Source of the DNA: an uncultured Faecalibacterium sp. | Lineage (GTDB): Bacteria > Bacillota > Clostridia > Oscillospirales > Ruminococcaceae | Assembly (NCBI GenBank): GCA_937880095.1 | Contig: CALFLK010000007.1 | Location: forward strand, 248,001 to 312,000 | Reading direction: 5' to 3' | Length of the DNA stretch: 64,000 nucleotides | Shown here: one piece after another, positions 16,349 to 24,448 of the stretch | How the letters are laid out: each line of letters begins with the position of its first letter | Position numbering within the stretch: the stretch's first letter is position 1 | Program-made: the position numbers and the translations under genes | The notes under the pieces: generated by a model | What the model was told of the DNA's origin: nothing | Database searches by the model: none | The model's input: only the letters and a program-made list of their open reading frames with translations

Positions 16349-18235
16349 TTAGCCTACGTAAGCGCTTGCGCTCTCGCCAGCGATGTGACCAAAGACCGTA
16401 AAGTCTGCCACAGCGTTGCCGCCCAGACGGTTTGCACCGTGGACACCGCCAGCTACTTCGCCTGCTGCAAACAGGCCGGGAATCACGTTACCCTCAGCAT
16501 CCAAGACCTCGGTCTTAGCATTGATTGCCAAGCCGCCCATGGTGTGATGCACACCAGCGGTGACCTTGATTGCATAGTAAGGAGCCTTGTTCAGCTGCTT
16601 GGTGAAGCTGGTACGGCCGAAATCGGGGTCGTTCTTCTGCTCCACATAGCCGTTCCACTTCTGCATGGTTTCTGCCAGTGCAGCCGGATCGACTTCGATT
16701 GCTGCTGCCAGTTCCTCAACAGTTTCGCCGGTGAAGGTAAAGCCCTTCTTGATGTAGCCCTGGATAACAGCGGAATTATCCACCATCTCCTGGTCAACAA
16801 TCAGCCAGCTGTAGCTGCCGGGCTGTGCAATCTCTGCTGCGGAAACCACGTCACGCGTGCCAACTTCATCGATGAAGCGCTTACCCTCGGAGTTAACCAG
16901 GATTGCGCCATCGCCACGCAGGCCCTCAGTGATCAGAGCTGCGGAATCAAACTGAACAGTGGGGTGAATCTGGATCTGATCCATATCCACGGTATCTGCA
17001 CCGATAGCAGTTGCCATCTCGATGCCCTGACCCATTGCACCGGGAGCGTTGGTGGACATGAAGCCCTCCAGGTTCGGTGCATACTTAACGACCATTTCAG
17101 AATTATAACCGAAACCGCCCGTTGCCAGAACAACAGCCTTTGCATTCACAGTAACGGTTTCGCCGCTCTTGCCAGTAGCAACAACGCCGGTAACCTTGCC
17201 GTCAGCAGTCAGGATTTCGTTTGCGGTGGTCTCCATCAGGATCTCAATGCCGCGAGAAGCGCAGTTCTCTTCCAGCAGAGGAATCATGTAAGAGCCAACA
17301 GCAACCGTCTTGCCCTCGTCATTGACAGGCTTGTGAATACGCTTGACAGAAGCACCACCAAATGCACCGACCTGCTTCAGGTCGATATTGATGGACTTCA
17401 GCCACTCGATAGCCGGAGCAGAATTCTCACACAGAGCATCCACCAGAGCGGGATTGTTCACGCCCTTACCACCAATCAGAGTGTCCAGCTTCATCAGCTC
17501 GACAGAGTCAAAGTAACCCTGCGGGTTCTTCTGGTACTCTGCCCACTGCTGTGCAACGGTTTCGGCCAGGCCAGTGATTACTTCATTATCTGCGTAATCC
17601 TTCTTAGCCTTTTCCAGCGTCTTTTCAACGCCAGCTGCTTCACCGAATTCGTTTTCGTCCTGATTCGGGGTACGACCTGCATTCATGCCGCCGGTTGCCA
17701 GCTTAGAGTTGCCGCCAACCAGTGCCTGACTCTCCAGGATGATGACCTTCTTGCCAGCATCTGCAGCGGTAATGGCAGAAACCATACCTGCGCCGCCTGC
17801 GCCAACAACAACGACATCTGCATCGTAAACAACATCCTCTGCCTCAGCAGAACCTGCTGCATCACTCTTCAGATCAGCAGCAGTCAGACCAGCACTTTCC
17901 AGAGCAGCCGCTGCTGCTTCCAGAATTGCCTTAGAGGAAATCGTTGCACCACTCATGGTGTCCACTTCGATGGAGTTCTTTTCCATCATTGCTGCAGGCA
18001 GCTTTTCCAGAGCCACAGAGCCAACGCCCTCGGTCTCATCTGCGCCTTCAGCCGTTGCAGCAGTGATAACACCGTCTGCAACCGTCAGGGTAACGGTAAT
18101 GTCGCCGCCAAAGCCCTTCGCAGTAGCGGTGCCGGTAACAGAAGCTGCACCGGCGTCCGTGCTGGAAGTGCCACAGGCTGCCAGCGACAGAACCATTGTC
18201 AGAGCCATCAGAATTGCAATTACGCGATTCTTCAT
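16349..18235 (-). CDS. Extracellular flavoprotein: FMN-binding plus fumarate-reductase-like FAD domain lipoprotein
   Basis: This lipoprotein has a signal peptide ending LSLAAC (Cys 21). Residues about 33-115 are an FMN-binding domain with the ApbE/Ftp flavinylation motif DTMSGATIS, where the Thr carries FMN. From about residue 137 a FAD_binding_2 domain follows (DVVVVGAGGAGMVSAITAAD, LVGGNSKLATGGMNA, VVLATGGFG). Late residues ITEGLRGDGAILVN, VTAGVHHTMGGL and GANRLGGNA are hallmarks of flavocytochrome-c-type fumarate or urocanate reductases. It probably reduces a small unsaturated acid outside the membrane as a respiratory electron acceptor. The substrate is unknown. It lies 62 bases behind a small FMN lipoprotein with which it shares close sequence. 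Confidence 0.9.
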   Translation of the reverse strand: MKNRVIAILMALTMVLSLAACGTSSTDAGAASVTGTATAKGFGGDITVTLTVADGVITAATAEGADETEGVGSVALEKLPAAMMEKNSIEVDTMSGATISSKAILEAAAAALESAGLTAADLKSDAAGSAEAEDVVYDADVVVVGAGGAGMVSAITAADAGKKVIILESQALVGGNSKLATGGMNAGRTPNQDENEFGEAAGVEKTLEKAKKDYADNEVITGLAETVAQQWAEYQKNPQGYFDSVELMKLDTLIGGKGVNNPALVDALCENSAPAIEWLKSINIDLKQVGAFGGASVKRIHKPVNDEGKTVAVGSYMIPLLEENCASRGIEILMETTANEILTADGKVTGVVATGKSGETVTVNAKAVVLATGGFGYNSEMVVKYAPNLEGFMSTNAPGAMGQGIEMATAIGADTVDMDQIQIHPTVQFDSAALITEGLRGDGAILVNSEGKRFIDEVGTRDVVSAAEIAQPGSYSWLIVDQEMVDNSAVIQGYIKKGFTFTGETVEELAAAIEVDPAALAETMQKWNGYVEQKNDPDFGRTSFTKQLNKAPYYAIKVTAGVHHTMGGLAINAKTEVLDAEGNVIPGLFAAGEVAGGVHGANRLGGNAVADFTVFGHIAGESASAYVG

Positions 18236-18297
18236 CGTTCAATTCTCCTCACAGTACAGTATTTTTGTTTCCTGTATTCTTACGGATGATGAATGGA

Positions 18298-18666
18298 TTA
18301 CTGAGCGTTCTTAACAGCCTCTGCAGCAGCGGTCAGAATAGCGTTAGAGGTGATGGTTGCACCAGCGTGTGCGTCAACCTCAACGGTGTTGTTCTCAACC
18401 ATTGCCTTGGGCAGCTCTTCCAGAGCAACAGAGCCCAGGCCCTCGGTCTCGTCTGCGCCTTCAGCAACAACGCTGGTGATCTTGTCGCCTTCCTTGGTAA
18501 CGGTAACCTTAACTTCGCCGCCGAAGCCCTGAGCGGTAGCAGTGCCGGTAACAGCAGCTGCGCCAGCATCGCCGTTAGCATTGCTGGAATCGTTGGAAGA
18601 GCCGCAAGCAGCCAGAGCCATGACCATAGACAGAGCCATCAGAATTGCAATAATACGCTTGTTCAT
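18298..18666 (-). CDS. FMN-binding lipoprotein
   Basis: A 122-residue secreted lipoprotein (MNKRIIAILMALSMVMALAA, Cys 21) made of one FMN-binding domain with the motif DAHAGATIT, in which the second-to-last Thr-type position would be flavinylated by ApbE. It is nearly the same as the N-terminal domain of the next gene (both share GADETEGxGSVALEELPxAM and similar flanks), so one is a duplicate of the other. It is a likely electron carrier between a membrane flavin system and the reductase. The ATG at 18666 has AAAGGAG 8 bases upstream; a longer frame to 18741 lacks a ribosome site. No apbE or rnf genes are in the window. Confidence 0.88.
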   Translation of the reverse strand: MNKRIIAILMALSMVMALAACGSSNDSSNANGDAGAAAVTGTATAQGFGGEVKVTVTKEGDKITSVVAEGADETEGLGSVALEELPKAMVENNTVEVDAHAGATITSNAILTAAAEAVKNAQ

Positions 18667-18756
18667 TGTTATAATCTCCTTTGTTACGTTAAAAATCGTG
18701 TGTACTTTCTGCACAGATGAAGCTGTTGTTAACAAATTCACCTTGTGCGTTTATGA

Positions 18757-18765
18757 ATTATATCA
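18757..18765 (-). promoter_or_regulatory. Extended -10 promoter for the flavin lipoprotein operon
   Basis: Minus-strand TGATATAAT (TG, one base, TATAAT) lies about 90 bases upstream of the first ATG. No good -35 is seen, as is common for extended -10 promoters. Confidence 0.45.
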
Positions 18766-18999
18766 CAGACATTGCTAAAAATCTACCCACCCCGTCTCTC
18801 GGAATGACAAAAACGAATCGAAGCGCCTCTTTTTCCACAAATGCGCTATTTTTATAAAATATTCTGCAAGTTTTTTATAGCTTTTGACTACATCGCATTG
18901 TATTTCCCTTATATTTCCTACTACAGCCTTTCTCCAATTTGTGGTATACTCAAGCTATCAATCGTTTTCCTGTCTGCATAAACCACAAAGGAGCTTGAT

Positions 19000-19602
19000 A
19001 TGAAAAAGAACTTTTCTCTTAGTCTTTTGACTGTTATTTTAGTAAGTGCGATTGCCTTAACCGGCTGCGGAAAAAGCAAACCTTCCGCATCGAAACCAAC
19101 TGCACAATCCCCTGCGCAGGCTACGCCAACGCCCACAGCAAAACCGACCACAACACCTTCCCCCACGGCAGAACCTGACCAGCCTACTGCAGAACCCACT
19201 GCTACCCCCGATCCGGATTTGGTGGAAATCACAGACGAAACCTATGCACACACTATGGATGAAATCCTGAATGTACCGGAACTGTATTTTGAAAGACCGA
19301 TCCGCCTTGAGGGGCTCTATCTGAAAGAGGAACCGGAAAGCCTGGGCATTACGACACACCTTGTCTATCGTATCAGCGATGGTTACGGCGCCGATGATGA
19401 TGGGGACGGCGGTCACGATACACAGGGTATCCTGTTCATTCCGCCCGAAGATTTTTCCGCACAAGATGGTGACTGGATCATTGTGCAGGGTATCCTGCGC
19501 GATGTGACCATTGACGGATATCCGTTCCTTGCACTGGATGAAGCACAGGTTACCATCGACAATGAACACCGCGGCTCGGATACCGTGGTCAACTTGCACT
19601 GA
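19000..19602 (+). CDS. Lipoprotein with Pro/Thr linker, unknown domain
   Basis: A secreted lipoprotein with signal MKKNFSLSLLTVILVSAIAL, lipobox LTGC (Cys 23) and a Pro/Thr/Ala/Glu linker (about residues 27-72). A globular domain of about 125 residues follows, predicted beta-rich with an acidic DDDGDGGHD loop that may bind a metal. The pattern of IRLEGLY, GILFIPPEDF and DWIIVQGILRD suggests an OB-like fold, but I cannot assign a family. It is followed 24 bases later by a Fur-family regulator, so a link to metal homeostasis is possible. A TGGTATACT extended -10 lies about 50 bases upstream. Confidence 0.82.
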   Translation: MKKNFSLSLLTVILVSAIALTGCGKSKPSASKPTAQSPAQATPTPTAKPTTTPSPTAEPDQPTAEPTATPDPDLVEITDETYAHTMDEILNVPELYFERPIRLEGLYLKEEPESLGITTHLVYRISDGYGADDDGDGGHDTQGILFIPPEDFSAQDGDWIIVQGILRDVTIDGYPFLALDEAQVTIDNEHRGSDTVVNLH

Positions 19603-19626
19603 CTTTACATAAAAGGAGGCAGCATT

Positions 19627-20058
19627 ATGCCACGAAGCCACGGCTACAATACCAAAACCAGACAGCTTATTCTGGTCTATCTCCAGCAGAACCGCAGTCA
19701 TGCGGTATCAGCTGCGAACATTTTACAATACTTGGAAGATTCCGATTTGCCCACCAGCCCTACCACGGTTTATCGCTATCTGGACAAACTGGCAGCAGAA
19801 AATCGCGTGATGAAATATGTTGCTGACAAGGGTGAAAAGGCAGTCTTTCAATACGTGGATGAAGGCGCACACTGTCAGGAGCATTTACATCTGAAATGCG
19901 TTGAATGCGGCAAGATTTATCACTTGGACTGTGGTTTCATGGATGAATTCCGCCGCCATTTGAAGGAAAGCCATGACTTTGAACTAGAATGCAATGGCAG
20001 TATTCTGTACGGAACCTGTTCTCAGTGCCGTGCAAAGCGAGCTGCTGAAAAAGAGTAA
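19627..20058 (+). CDS. Fur-family metal-responsive regulator
   Basis: A 143-residue Fur/Zur/PerR-type repressor. The N-terminal winged helix (NTKTRQLILVYLQ, HAVSAANILQYL, TTVYRYLDKL) precedes a dimerisation domain with the metal-binding HCQEHLHLKCVECGKIYHLDC stretch and a C-terminal CSQC. The pairs C-x-x-C and C-x-x-C form the structural zinc site, and the His-rich segment the sensing site. Iron, zinc and manganese sensing cannot be separated by eye; the arrangement (H, H, C-x-x-C) is equally common in Fur and Zur. AAGGAGG precedes the ATG. It is co-transcribed with the lipoprotein upstream and followed by a terminator. Confidence 0.88.
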   Translation: MPRSHGYNTKTRQLILVYLQQNRSHAVSAANILQYLEDSDLPTSPTTVYRYLDKLAAENRVMKYVADKGEKAVFQYVDEGAHCQEHLHLKCVECGKIYHLDCGFMDEFRRHLKESHDFELECNGSILYGTCSQCRAKRAAEKE

Positions 20059-20078
20059 TCTTTACCTGTTGATACCAT

Positions 20079-20117
20079 AAAAAATCCCGTGTCCTGTAAT
20101 AGGACACGGGATTTTTT
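20079..20117. terminator. Bidirectional terminator between fur and copA
   Basis: AAAAAATCCCGTGTCCT and AGGACACGGGATTTTTT are a perfect inverted repeat around GTAAT, serving the convergent Fur-family and copA genes. Confidence 0.92.
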
Positions 20118-20125
20118 ATTTTGCA

Positions 20126-20320
20126 TTAGTCGATGCTGGTAACCGTGTAGCCTGCATCGGTAATAGCCTTGGTCAGAGCTTCGTCAGAAGCATCACCGGA
20201 AACGGTAGCAATACCCTTTTCCAGATTGACCTCAGGAGTCAGACCCAGATCTTCCAGAGCCTTCTTGACATGAGCAACGCAGTGCATGCACATCATACCT
20301 TCGATATGAATGGTTTTCAT
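20126..20320 (-). CDS. copZ: Possible nested CopZ copper chaperone (internal start in copA)
   Basis: A 64-residue heavy-metal-associated domain, MKTIHIEGMMCMHCVAHVKK and onward, has exactly the size and layout of free CopZ. Its ATG at 20320 has a near-perfect GGAGGA site 7 bases upstream, which is encoded in the linker codons of copA. It would deliver Cu(I) to the ATPase or to CsoR. Whether it is made separately is inference; the alternative is that it exists only as the fused tail after loss of an ancestral stop codon. Confidence 0.55.
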   Translation of the reverse strand: MKTIHIEGMMCMHCVAHVKKALEDLGLTPEVNLEKGIATVSGDASDEALTKAITDAGYTVTSID

Positions 20321-22711
20321 AGTAGTTTCCTCCGTTGTGTTATTTGTATTATCGTCCTGCTTTGCTGCGAGATTCAGCGGGCAGGCTTTCGGCGTGTGAT
20401 CTTCTGCCAAAAATTCCGGCAGAGGGATGGGTTTCTTCCGACTATCATGCTTGGTGTTCCGCACATTGAACAGGTTCAAGCGCAGTGCATTGGTCACCAC
20501 GCAGAAGCTGGAAAGGCTCATTGCTGCTGCACCCAGCATGGGGTTCAGTACAATGCCCCAGATGGGGAACAGCAAACCAGCTGCAACCGGAATACCAATG
20601 CTGTTATAGAAGAATGCCCAGAACAGGTTTTCGTGAATATTACGCAGTACCTGACGGGACAGGCGCATTGCTGCTGTCACATCCAGCAGGTTGGAACGCA
20701 TCAGAACAATATCCGCAGCATCCAGTGCAACGTCTGCACCGGCACCGATGGCAATACCAACGTCTGCACGGGTCAGTGCAGGTGCATCATTGATGCCGTC
20801 ACCAACCATGGCAACCTTGCCGGATTTCTGCAATGCACGGACTACAGCTTCCTTATCACCCGGCAGAACATCCGCAATCACATGATCCAGACCAGCCTGT
20901 GCACCGATTGCGTCTGCTGTGCGACGATTATCGCCTGTCAGCATAACAACGTGTACGCCCATCGCCTTCATTTCAGCGATTGCCTGTTTGCTGTCCGGCT
21001 TCAGTGCGTCTGCTACAGCAATGATACCCAGAATGCGATTGTCCCATGCAAAGTACAGCGGTGTCTTGCCCTGCTCAGACAGCTGCTCACCCAGCTTCTG
21101 CCAGCGATCGGTCAGCAGACCCTTTTCCTGCATCAGGACAGCATTGCCGCCCAGTGCAATTTTGCCTTCGACGGTACCCTGCACGCCGTGACCCGGCAAT
21201 GCAGCAAAGCCAGCGGCTTCCTGTACAGAAATCGAACGCTTTTCGCTCTCATCGCAAATTGCACGCGCCAGCGGGTGCTCGCTCTTTACTTCCAGTGCGG
21301 CTGCAACGGTAAGCAGACGGTTTTCTTCCACATTTTCTGCGGGACAAATATCGGTCACGCCGGGCTTGCCTTCGGTGACGGTACCGGTCTTATCTAGCAC
21401 AACAATATCGGTCTTACCTGCTGCTTCCAGAACGGCAGCCGTCTTGAACAAAATACCATGTTTTGCGCCCATACCGCTGCCAACCATGATGGCAACCGGA
21501 GTAGCCAGACCCAGCGCACAGGGGCAGCTGATGACCAGAACGCTGATACCGCGTGCCAGTGCAAAGCCAAAGCTCTGACCTGCCAGCAGCCAACCAGCAA
21601 ACGTAATAACTGCAATGGTAATAACAACCGGTACGAAAATGCCGGAAACTTTATCCGCAATCTTCGCAATGGGAGCCTTTGTTGCGGATGCATCCTCAAC
21701 CATGCGGATAATCTGGGACAAGGTGGTGTCACCGCCAACGCGGGTTGCACGGCATACCAGGAAACCATTCTGGTTCAGGGTTGCTGCACTGACCAGGCTG
21801 CCCTCTGCCTTATCCACAGGCAGGCTTTCACCGGTCAAAGCTGCTTCATTTACGGCACTTTCGCCTTCCAGCACTTCGCCATCTACAGGGATGCTCTCGC
21901 CGGGACGAACCACAAATACGTCGCCAACCTGCACTTCTTCGGCAGGAATCTCAACTTCTTCACCGTTGCGGCGAACGCGGGCAGTCTTGGGTGCCAGATC
22001 CATCAAGCTCTTAATTGCATTGGTGGTCTTGCCCTTGCTGCGCGCTTCCAGCATCTTACCCACGGTAATCAGGGTCAGAATCATTGCAGCGGACTCGAAA
22101 TACAGGTCATGCATCCAGTGCATTGCACCTGCCATATCTCCATTCCACATAGCGTGCGCCATCAGGAAGGTAACCGCTGTACTGTATGCAAAAGATGCTG
22201 CGCTGCCCAGCGCAACCAGTGTGTCCATGTTCGGTGCACCGTGAATCAGACCCAGTGTGCCGTTCACAAAGAACTTTTGGTTAATGACCATGACCGCCAT
22301 CGTCAGCACCATCTGATACAGTGCTACCATCATGGGGTTACCGGCAAACCATGCCGGTGCGGGCCAGCCCCACATTGCTACGCCCATAGAAACATACATC
22401 AGCGGAATCAGCAATGCCACGCTGGCAATCAGACGGCGCATCATTTTCGGGGTTTCGTGATCCTCAAAAGCCTCGCGCGCTGCCGCCGGGGACGGCGTCT
22501 GTGCCGCATTTTCGGGTGCTGCGCCATAGCCTGCTGCGGCAACCGCATCACAAATGCTCTGTGTTGTAGCCGGTGCGCTGAAATCTACACCCATGGAATT
22601 TGTGAGCAGGCTGACTGAAACATTGGTCACGCCCGGTACTGCTGCAACAGCTTTTTCCACGTGGGCACTGCACGCAGCACAAGACATTCCTGTAACAGAA
22701 AATCTCTGCAT
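20126..22711 (-). CDS. copA: Copper-exporting P1B-type ATPase with C-terminal CopZ domain
   Basis: CopA pumps Cu(I) out of the cell. Order of elements: N-terminal heavy-metal domain (GMSCAACSAHV, residues 8-18), eight membrane helices, actuator TGES, the Cu-binding CPC helix (ISCPCALG), phosphorylation motif DKTGT, HP loop, and GDGINDAPAL. After the last helix come a Pro/Lys linker and, from residue 798, a second heavy-metal domain (GMMCMHCVAHV). Such domains normally sit N-terminal, and this one looks like a fused CopZ chaperone. Inside the linker an AACGGAGGAAACTACT ribosome site precedes an in-frame ATG, so the last 64 codons may also be translated alone. csoR lies 12 bases upstream and should control it. 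Confidence 0.93.
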   Translation of the reverse strand: MQRFSVTGMSCAACSAHVEKAVAAVPGVTNVSVSLLTNSMGVDFSAPATTQSICDAVAAAGYGAAPENAAQTPSPAAAREAFEDHETPKMMRRLIASVALLIPLMYVSMGVAMWGWPAPAWFAGNPMMVALYQMVLTMAVMVINQKFFVNGTLGLIHGAPNMDTLVALGSAASFAYSTAVTFLMAHAMWNGDMAGAMHWMHDLYFESAAMILTLITVGKMLEARSKGKTTNAIKSLMDLAPKTARVRRNGEEVEIPAEEVQVGDVFVVRPGESIPVDGEVLEGESAVNEAALTGESLPVDKAEGSLVSAATLNQNGFLVCRATRVGGDTTLSQIIRMVEDASATKAPIAKIADKVSGIFVPVVITIAVITFAGWLLAGQSFGFALARGISVLVISCPCALGLATPVAIMVGSGMGAKHGILFKTAAVLEAAGKTDIVVLDKTGTVTEGKPGVTDICPAENVEENRLLTVAAALEVKSEHPLARAICDESEKRSISVQEAAGFAALPGHGVQGTVEGKIALGGNAVLMQEKGLLTDRWQKLGEQLSEQGKTPLYFAWDNRILGIIAVADALKPDSKQAIAEMKAMGVHVVMLTGDNRRTADAIGAQAGLDHVIADVLPGDKEAVVRALQKSGKVAMVGDGINDAPALTRADVGIAIGAGADVALDAADIVLMRSNLLDVTAAMRLSRQVLRNIHENLFWAFFYNSIGIPVAAGLLFPIWGIVLNPMLGAAAMSLSSFCVVTNALRLNLFNVRNTKHDSRKKPIPLPEFLAEDHTPKACPLNLAAKQDDNTNNTTEETTMKTIHIEGMMCMHCVAHVKKALEDLGLTPEVNLEKGIATVSGDASDEALTKAITDAGYTVTSID

Positions 22712-22723
22712 GGATATTCCTCC

Positions 22724-23035
22724 TTATTTCATCAGTTTTTGCAGCGTCGCGCACAATTCATCTACCGTATCCAGACGGCCATCCTGAATATCATGCACAA
22801 CGCAGCCCTTAATATGTTGACTGAGCAGTTCCTTATTGAACGCATTCAATGCCGCTGTAATGGCGCTGACCTGCGTTAAGATATCTACACAGTAGCGATC
22901 GGATTCTACCATATTGCGAACGCCGCGTACCTGACCTTCGATGCGGTTTAAGCGGCGAATCAAATCCTGGTATTCTTTTTCTTCCCGGTGTTTTGTTTTG
23001 CAGCAAGTGCAAACTACTTTTTCTTCGTCTGCCAT
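22724..23035 (-). CDS. csoR: CsoR-type copper-sensing repressor
   Basis: A 103-residue all-helical repressor of the CsoR/RcnR family that leaves DNA when it binds Cu(I). The three copper ligands fit the Mycobacterium CsoR spacing exactly: Cys 49, His 74 and Cys 78 (RYCVDIL, HIKGC). The helix-1 motif RLNRIEGQVRGV is diagnostic. An N-terminal CTCCKTKH adds an extra Cys cluster. The ATG at 23035 follows AAGGGGG; the frame extends upstream but without a better start. It is the first gene of a csoR-copA operon and should repress its own promoter, over which the perfect operator at 23052-23073 lies. Confidence 0.92.
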   Translation of the reverse strand: MADEEKVVCTCCKTKHREEKEYQDLIRRLNRIEGQVRGVRNMVESDRYCVDILTQVSAITAALNAFNKELLSQHIKGCVVHDIQDGRLDTVDELCATLQKLMK

Positions 23036-23051
23036 GGTGTTCCCCCTTCTC

Positions 23052-23073
23052 ATATACCCCCCTGGGGTATATA
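23052..23073 (-). promoter_or_regulatory. CsoR operator
   Basis: ATATACCCCCCTGGGGTATATA contains the published core ATACCCC-N3-GGGGTAT (23054-23070) with extended AT arms. It lies between the -10 box and the csoR start, so a bound repressor would block transcription initiation. Confidence 0.92.
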
Positions 23074-23074
23074 C

Positions 23075-23103
23075 ATCATAGCACAGCCCCATTTTCTTGT
23101 CAA
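23075..23103 (-). promoter_or_regulatory. csoR-copA promoter
   Basis: Minus strand: a perfect -35 TTGACA (23103-23098), 17-base spacer and TATGAT -10 (23080-23075). The CsoR operator begins directly downstream. Confidence 0.9.
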
Positions 23104-23104
23104 G

Positions 23105-23133
23105 AAAAAAGGCGCCAACTTGCGTTGGCACCT
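23105..23133 (-). terminator. Terminator after the nitroreductase
   Basis: Minus strand: GGTGCCAAC and GTTGGCGCC pair around GCAA, followed by TTTTTT. The T run ends two bases from the -35 of the csoR promoter, so the two elements are packed back to back. Confidence 0.88.
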
Positions 23134-23138
23134 TTTCC

Positions 23139-23645
23139 TCAAATCAAAATATCTGTTACTGATTTTGTCACAGCATGATTCGCGCGCGGTGTGCTGTCCT
23201 CTGTCGGATACCCCATATATAATAGCGCCATCGGCTGGATATTTTCTGGCAATGCAAAGGTTTCCCGCATTTGGTCCGGGTCCCAGTTCATTACCCAAAT
23301 TGTCCCAACACCTTGGTCGGCTGCTTCCATCATCATATGGGTTGTTACGATAGACGCATCAATTTCGCCACTGGATTTACCATCCGCCGGGCGATGCCAA
23401 CAAGCAGTTTCGTCCCAACAGACCAATAATGCTGTATCAAAATACATATCCGCTTTTGCCAGACGGCTCAGCTTCTGCTTGCGGTCCTGCGTACGAATCA
23501 CCAGAATGCGCTGCGGTTGCTGATTGCAGGCAGTCGGTGCCAGCATACCTGCTTCCAGTATTTTATCCAGAACACCGGGTTCAATACGTCTTGCACTATA
23601 CTGGGTAACCGAATACCGCTTTTTTGCCAAATCCAAAAATTCCAT
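23139..23645 (-). CDS. Nitroreductase-family FMN oxidoreductase
   Basis: A 168-residue FMN-dependent NAD(P)H oxidoreductase of the short nitroreductase type. Seen are the N-terminal phosphate-binding RYSVTQYSARRI with its basic residues, the LAPTACNQQPQR flavin-binding turn, and DQGVGTIWVMNWDP. It acts in the cytoplasm, and natural substrates could be quinones or nitroaromatics. No cofactor partner is nearby. It sits between the copper module and cutC, with AGCGAG-type weak ribosome sequence before the ATG. Its terminator adjoins the csoR promoter. Confidence 0.85.
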   Translation of the reverse strand: MEFLDLAKKRYSVTQYSARRIEPGVLDKILEAGMLAPTACNQQPQRILVIRTQDRKQKLSRLAKADMYFDTALLVCWDETACWHRPADGKSSGEIDASIVTTHMMMEAADQGVGTIWVMNWDPDQMRETFALPENIQPMALLYMGYPTEDSTPRANHAVTKSVTDILI

Positions 23646-23675
23646 GGTTTTCTCGCTTTCTGTTTTTACAGATGG

Positions 23676-24431
23676 TCAGCCTTTTACTGCCAGTGCATCT
23701 AGTGCAGAACGTGCAGCACGCACTGCTTCCGGATCGGTATACTGGCGATCAAACTCGCTTGCCATGGGCAGACCCATCGGAACGCCTTCTCTGCGATACC
23801 TCATGGGACCCGGCTCGGTATGCTTACCGGACAGATGGAACTGTCGGATGCCGGTTGCCTGACCGATTTGCTCAATATTACCAGCATTCACGCCGCTGCC
23901 CGCCAGCAGATGAATCCGCCCTGCTGCCTGATCATGCAGCTGACGCAGCAAATCCGTTCCGTCCACTGCACAAGCAGCCTGACCGGAAGTCAAAATGGTA
24001 TCAAAACCCAGTGCGATTGCCTGTTCCAATGCAGCAGACGCATCCCGACACACATCAAAGCAGCGATGCAACGTCTTATGCATCGCACCTGCGTGCTGCA
24101 TACACTCCTGCAGAAAGACTTCGTCCAAATCGCCATTCGGCGTCAGCGCGCCGATTACAACTGCATTTGCGCCGCACTCCCGGCAGAAATCAATTTCCTC
24201 CAGCAGCACCTGCTTTTCCGAATCGGTAAAACAAAAATCACCGAAACGAGGGCGCAGCAGCACATTGACCGGAATCTTTACGCTCTGCACGACCTGACGG
24301 ATGAAAAACGGGCTGGGCGATGTACCGCCCACCAAAAGATCTGCGCAAAGCTCCAAGCGGTCTGCACCTGCCGCTTCTGCGCGTCGTGCAGATTCCAAAG
24401 AATCCACACAGATTTCCAACTGATATGCCAT
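23676..24431 (-). CDS. cutC: CutC-family protein
   Basis: CutC is a TIM-barrel protein first linked to copper tolerance in E. coli; its biochemical role is unsettled. The sequence follows the family throughout: LEICVDSLESARRAEAAGAD, RLELCADLLVGGTSPS, VNVLLRPRFGDFCF, FHRCFDV-type HRCFDVCRD and ILLAGSGVN-type HLLAGSGVNAGN. It has 251 residues from the ATG at 24431 (AAGGAG 6 bases upstream), and a longer frame to 24449 is unlikely. Position next to the copper ATPase region supports a copper role, but a nitroreductase intervenes and the stop of glgB lies just upstream, so an operon with glgB is also possible. Confidence 0.9.
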   Translation of the reverse strand: MAYQLEICVDSLESARRAEAAGADRLELCADLLVGGTSPSPFFIRQVVQSVKIPVNVLLRPRFGDFCFTDSEKQVLLEEIDFCRECGANAVVIGALTPNGDLDEVFLQECMQHAGAMHKTLHRCFDVCRDASAALEQAIALGFDTILTSGQAACAVDGTDLLRQLHDQAAGRIHLLAGSGVNAGNIEQIGQATGIRQFHLSGKHTEPGPMRYRREGVPMGLPMASEFDRQYTDPEAVRAARSALDALAVKG

Positions 24432-24448
24432 CGTGTTCTCCTTTTTCA

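Noticed and set aside
16385..18289. A 634-codon open frame on the plus strand opposite the flavin reductase
   Set aside because: It is the antisense of a clear lipoprotein-flavin gene and reads Cys/His/Ser/Leu-rich without domains or ribosome site. Long antisense frames are a product of codon use in this genome.
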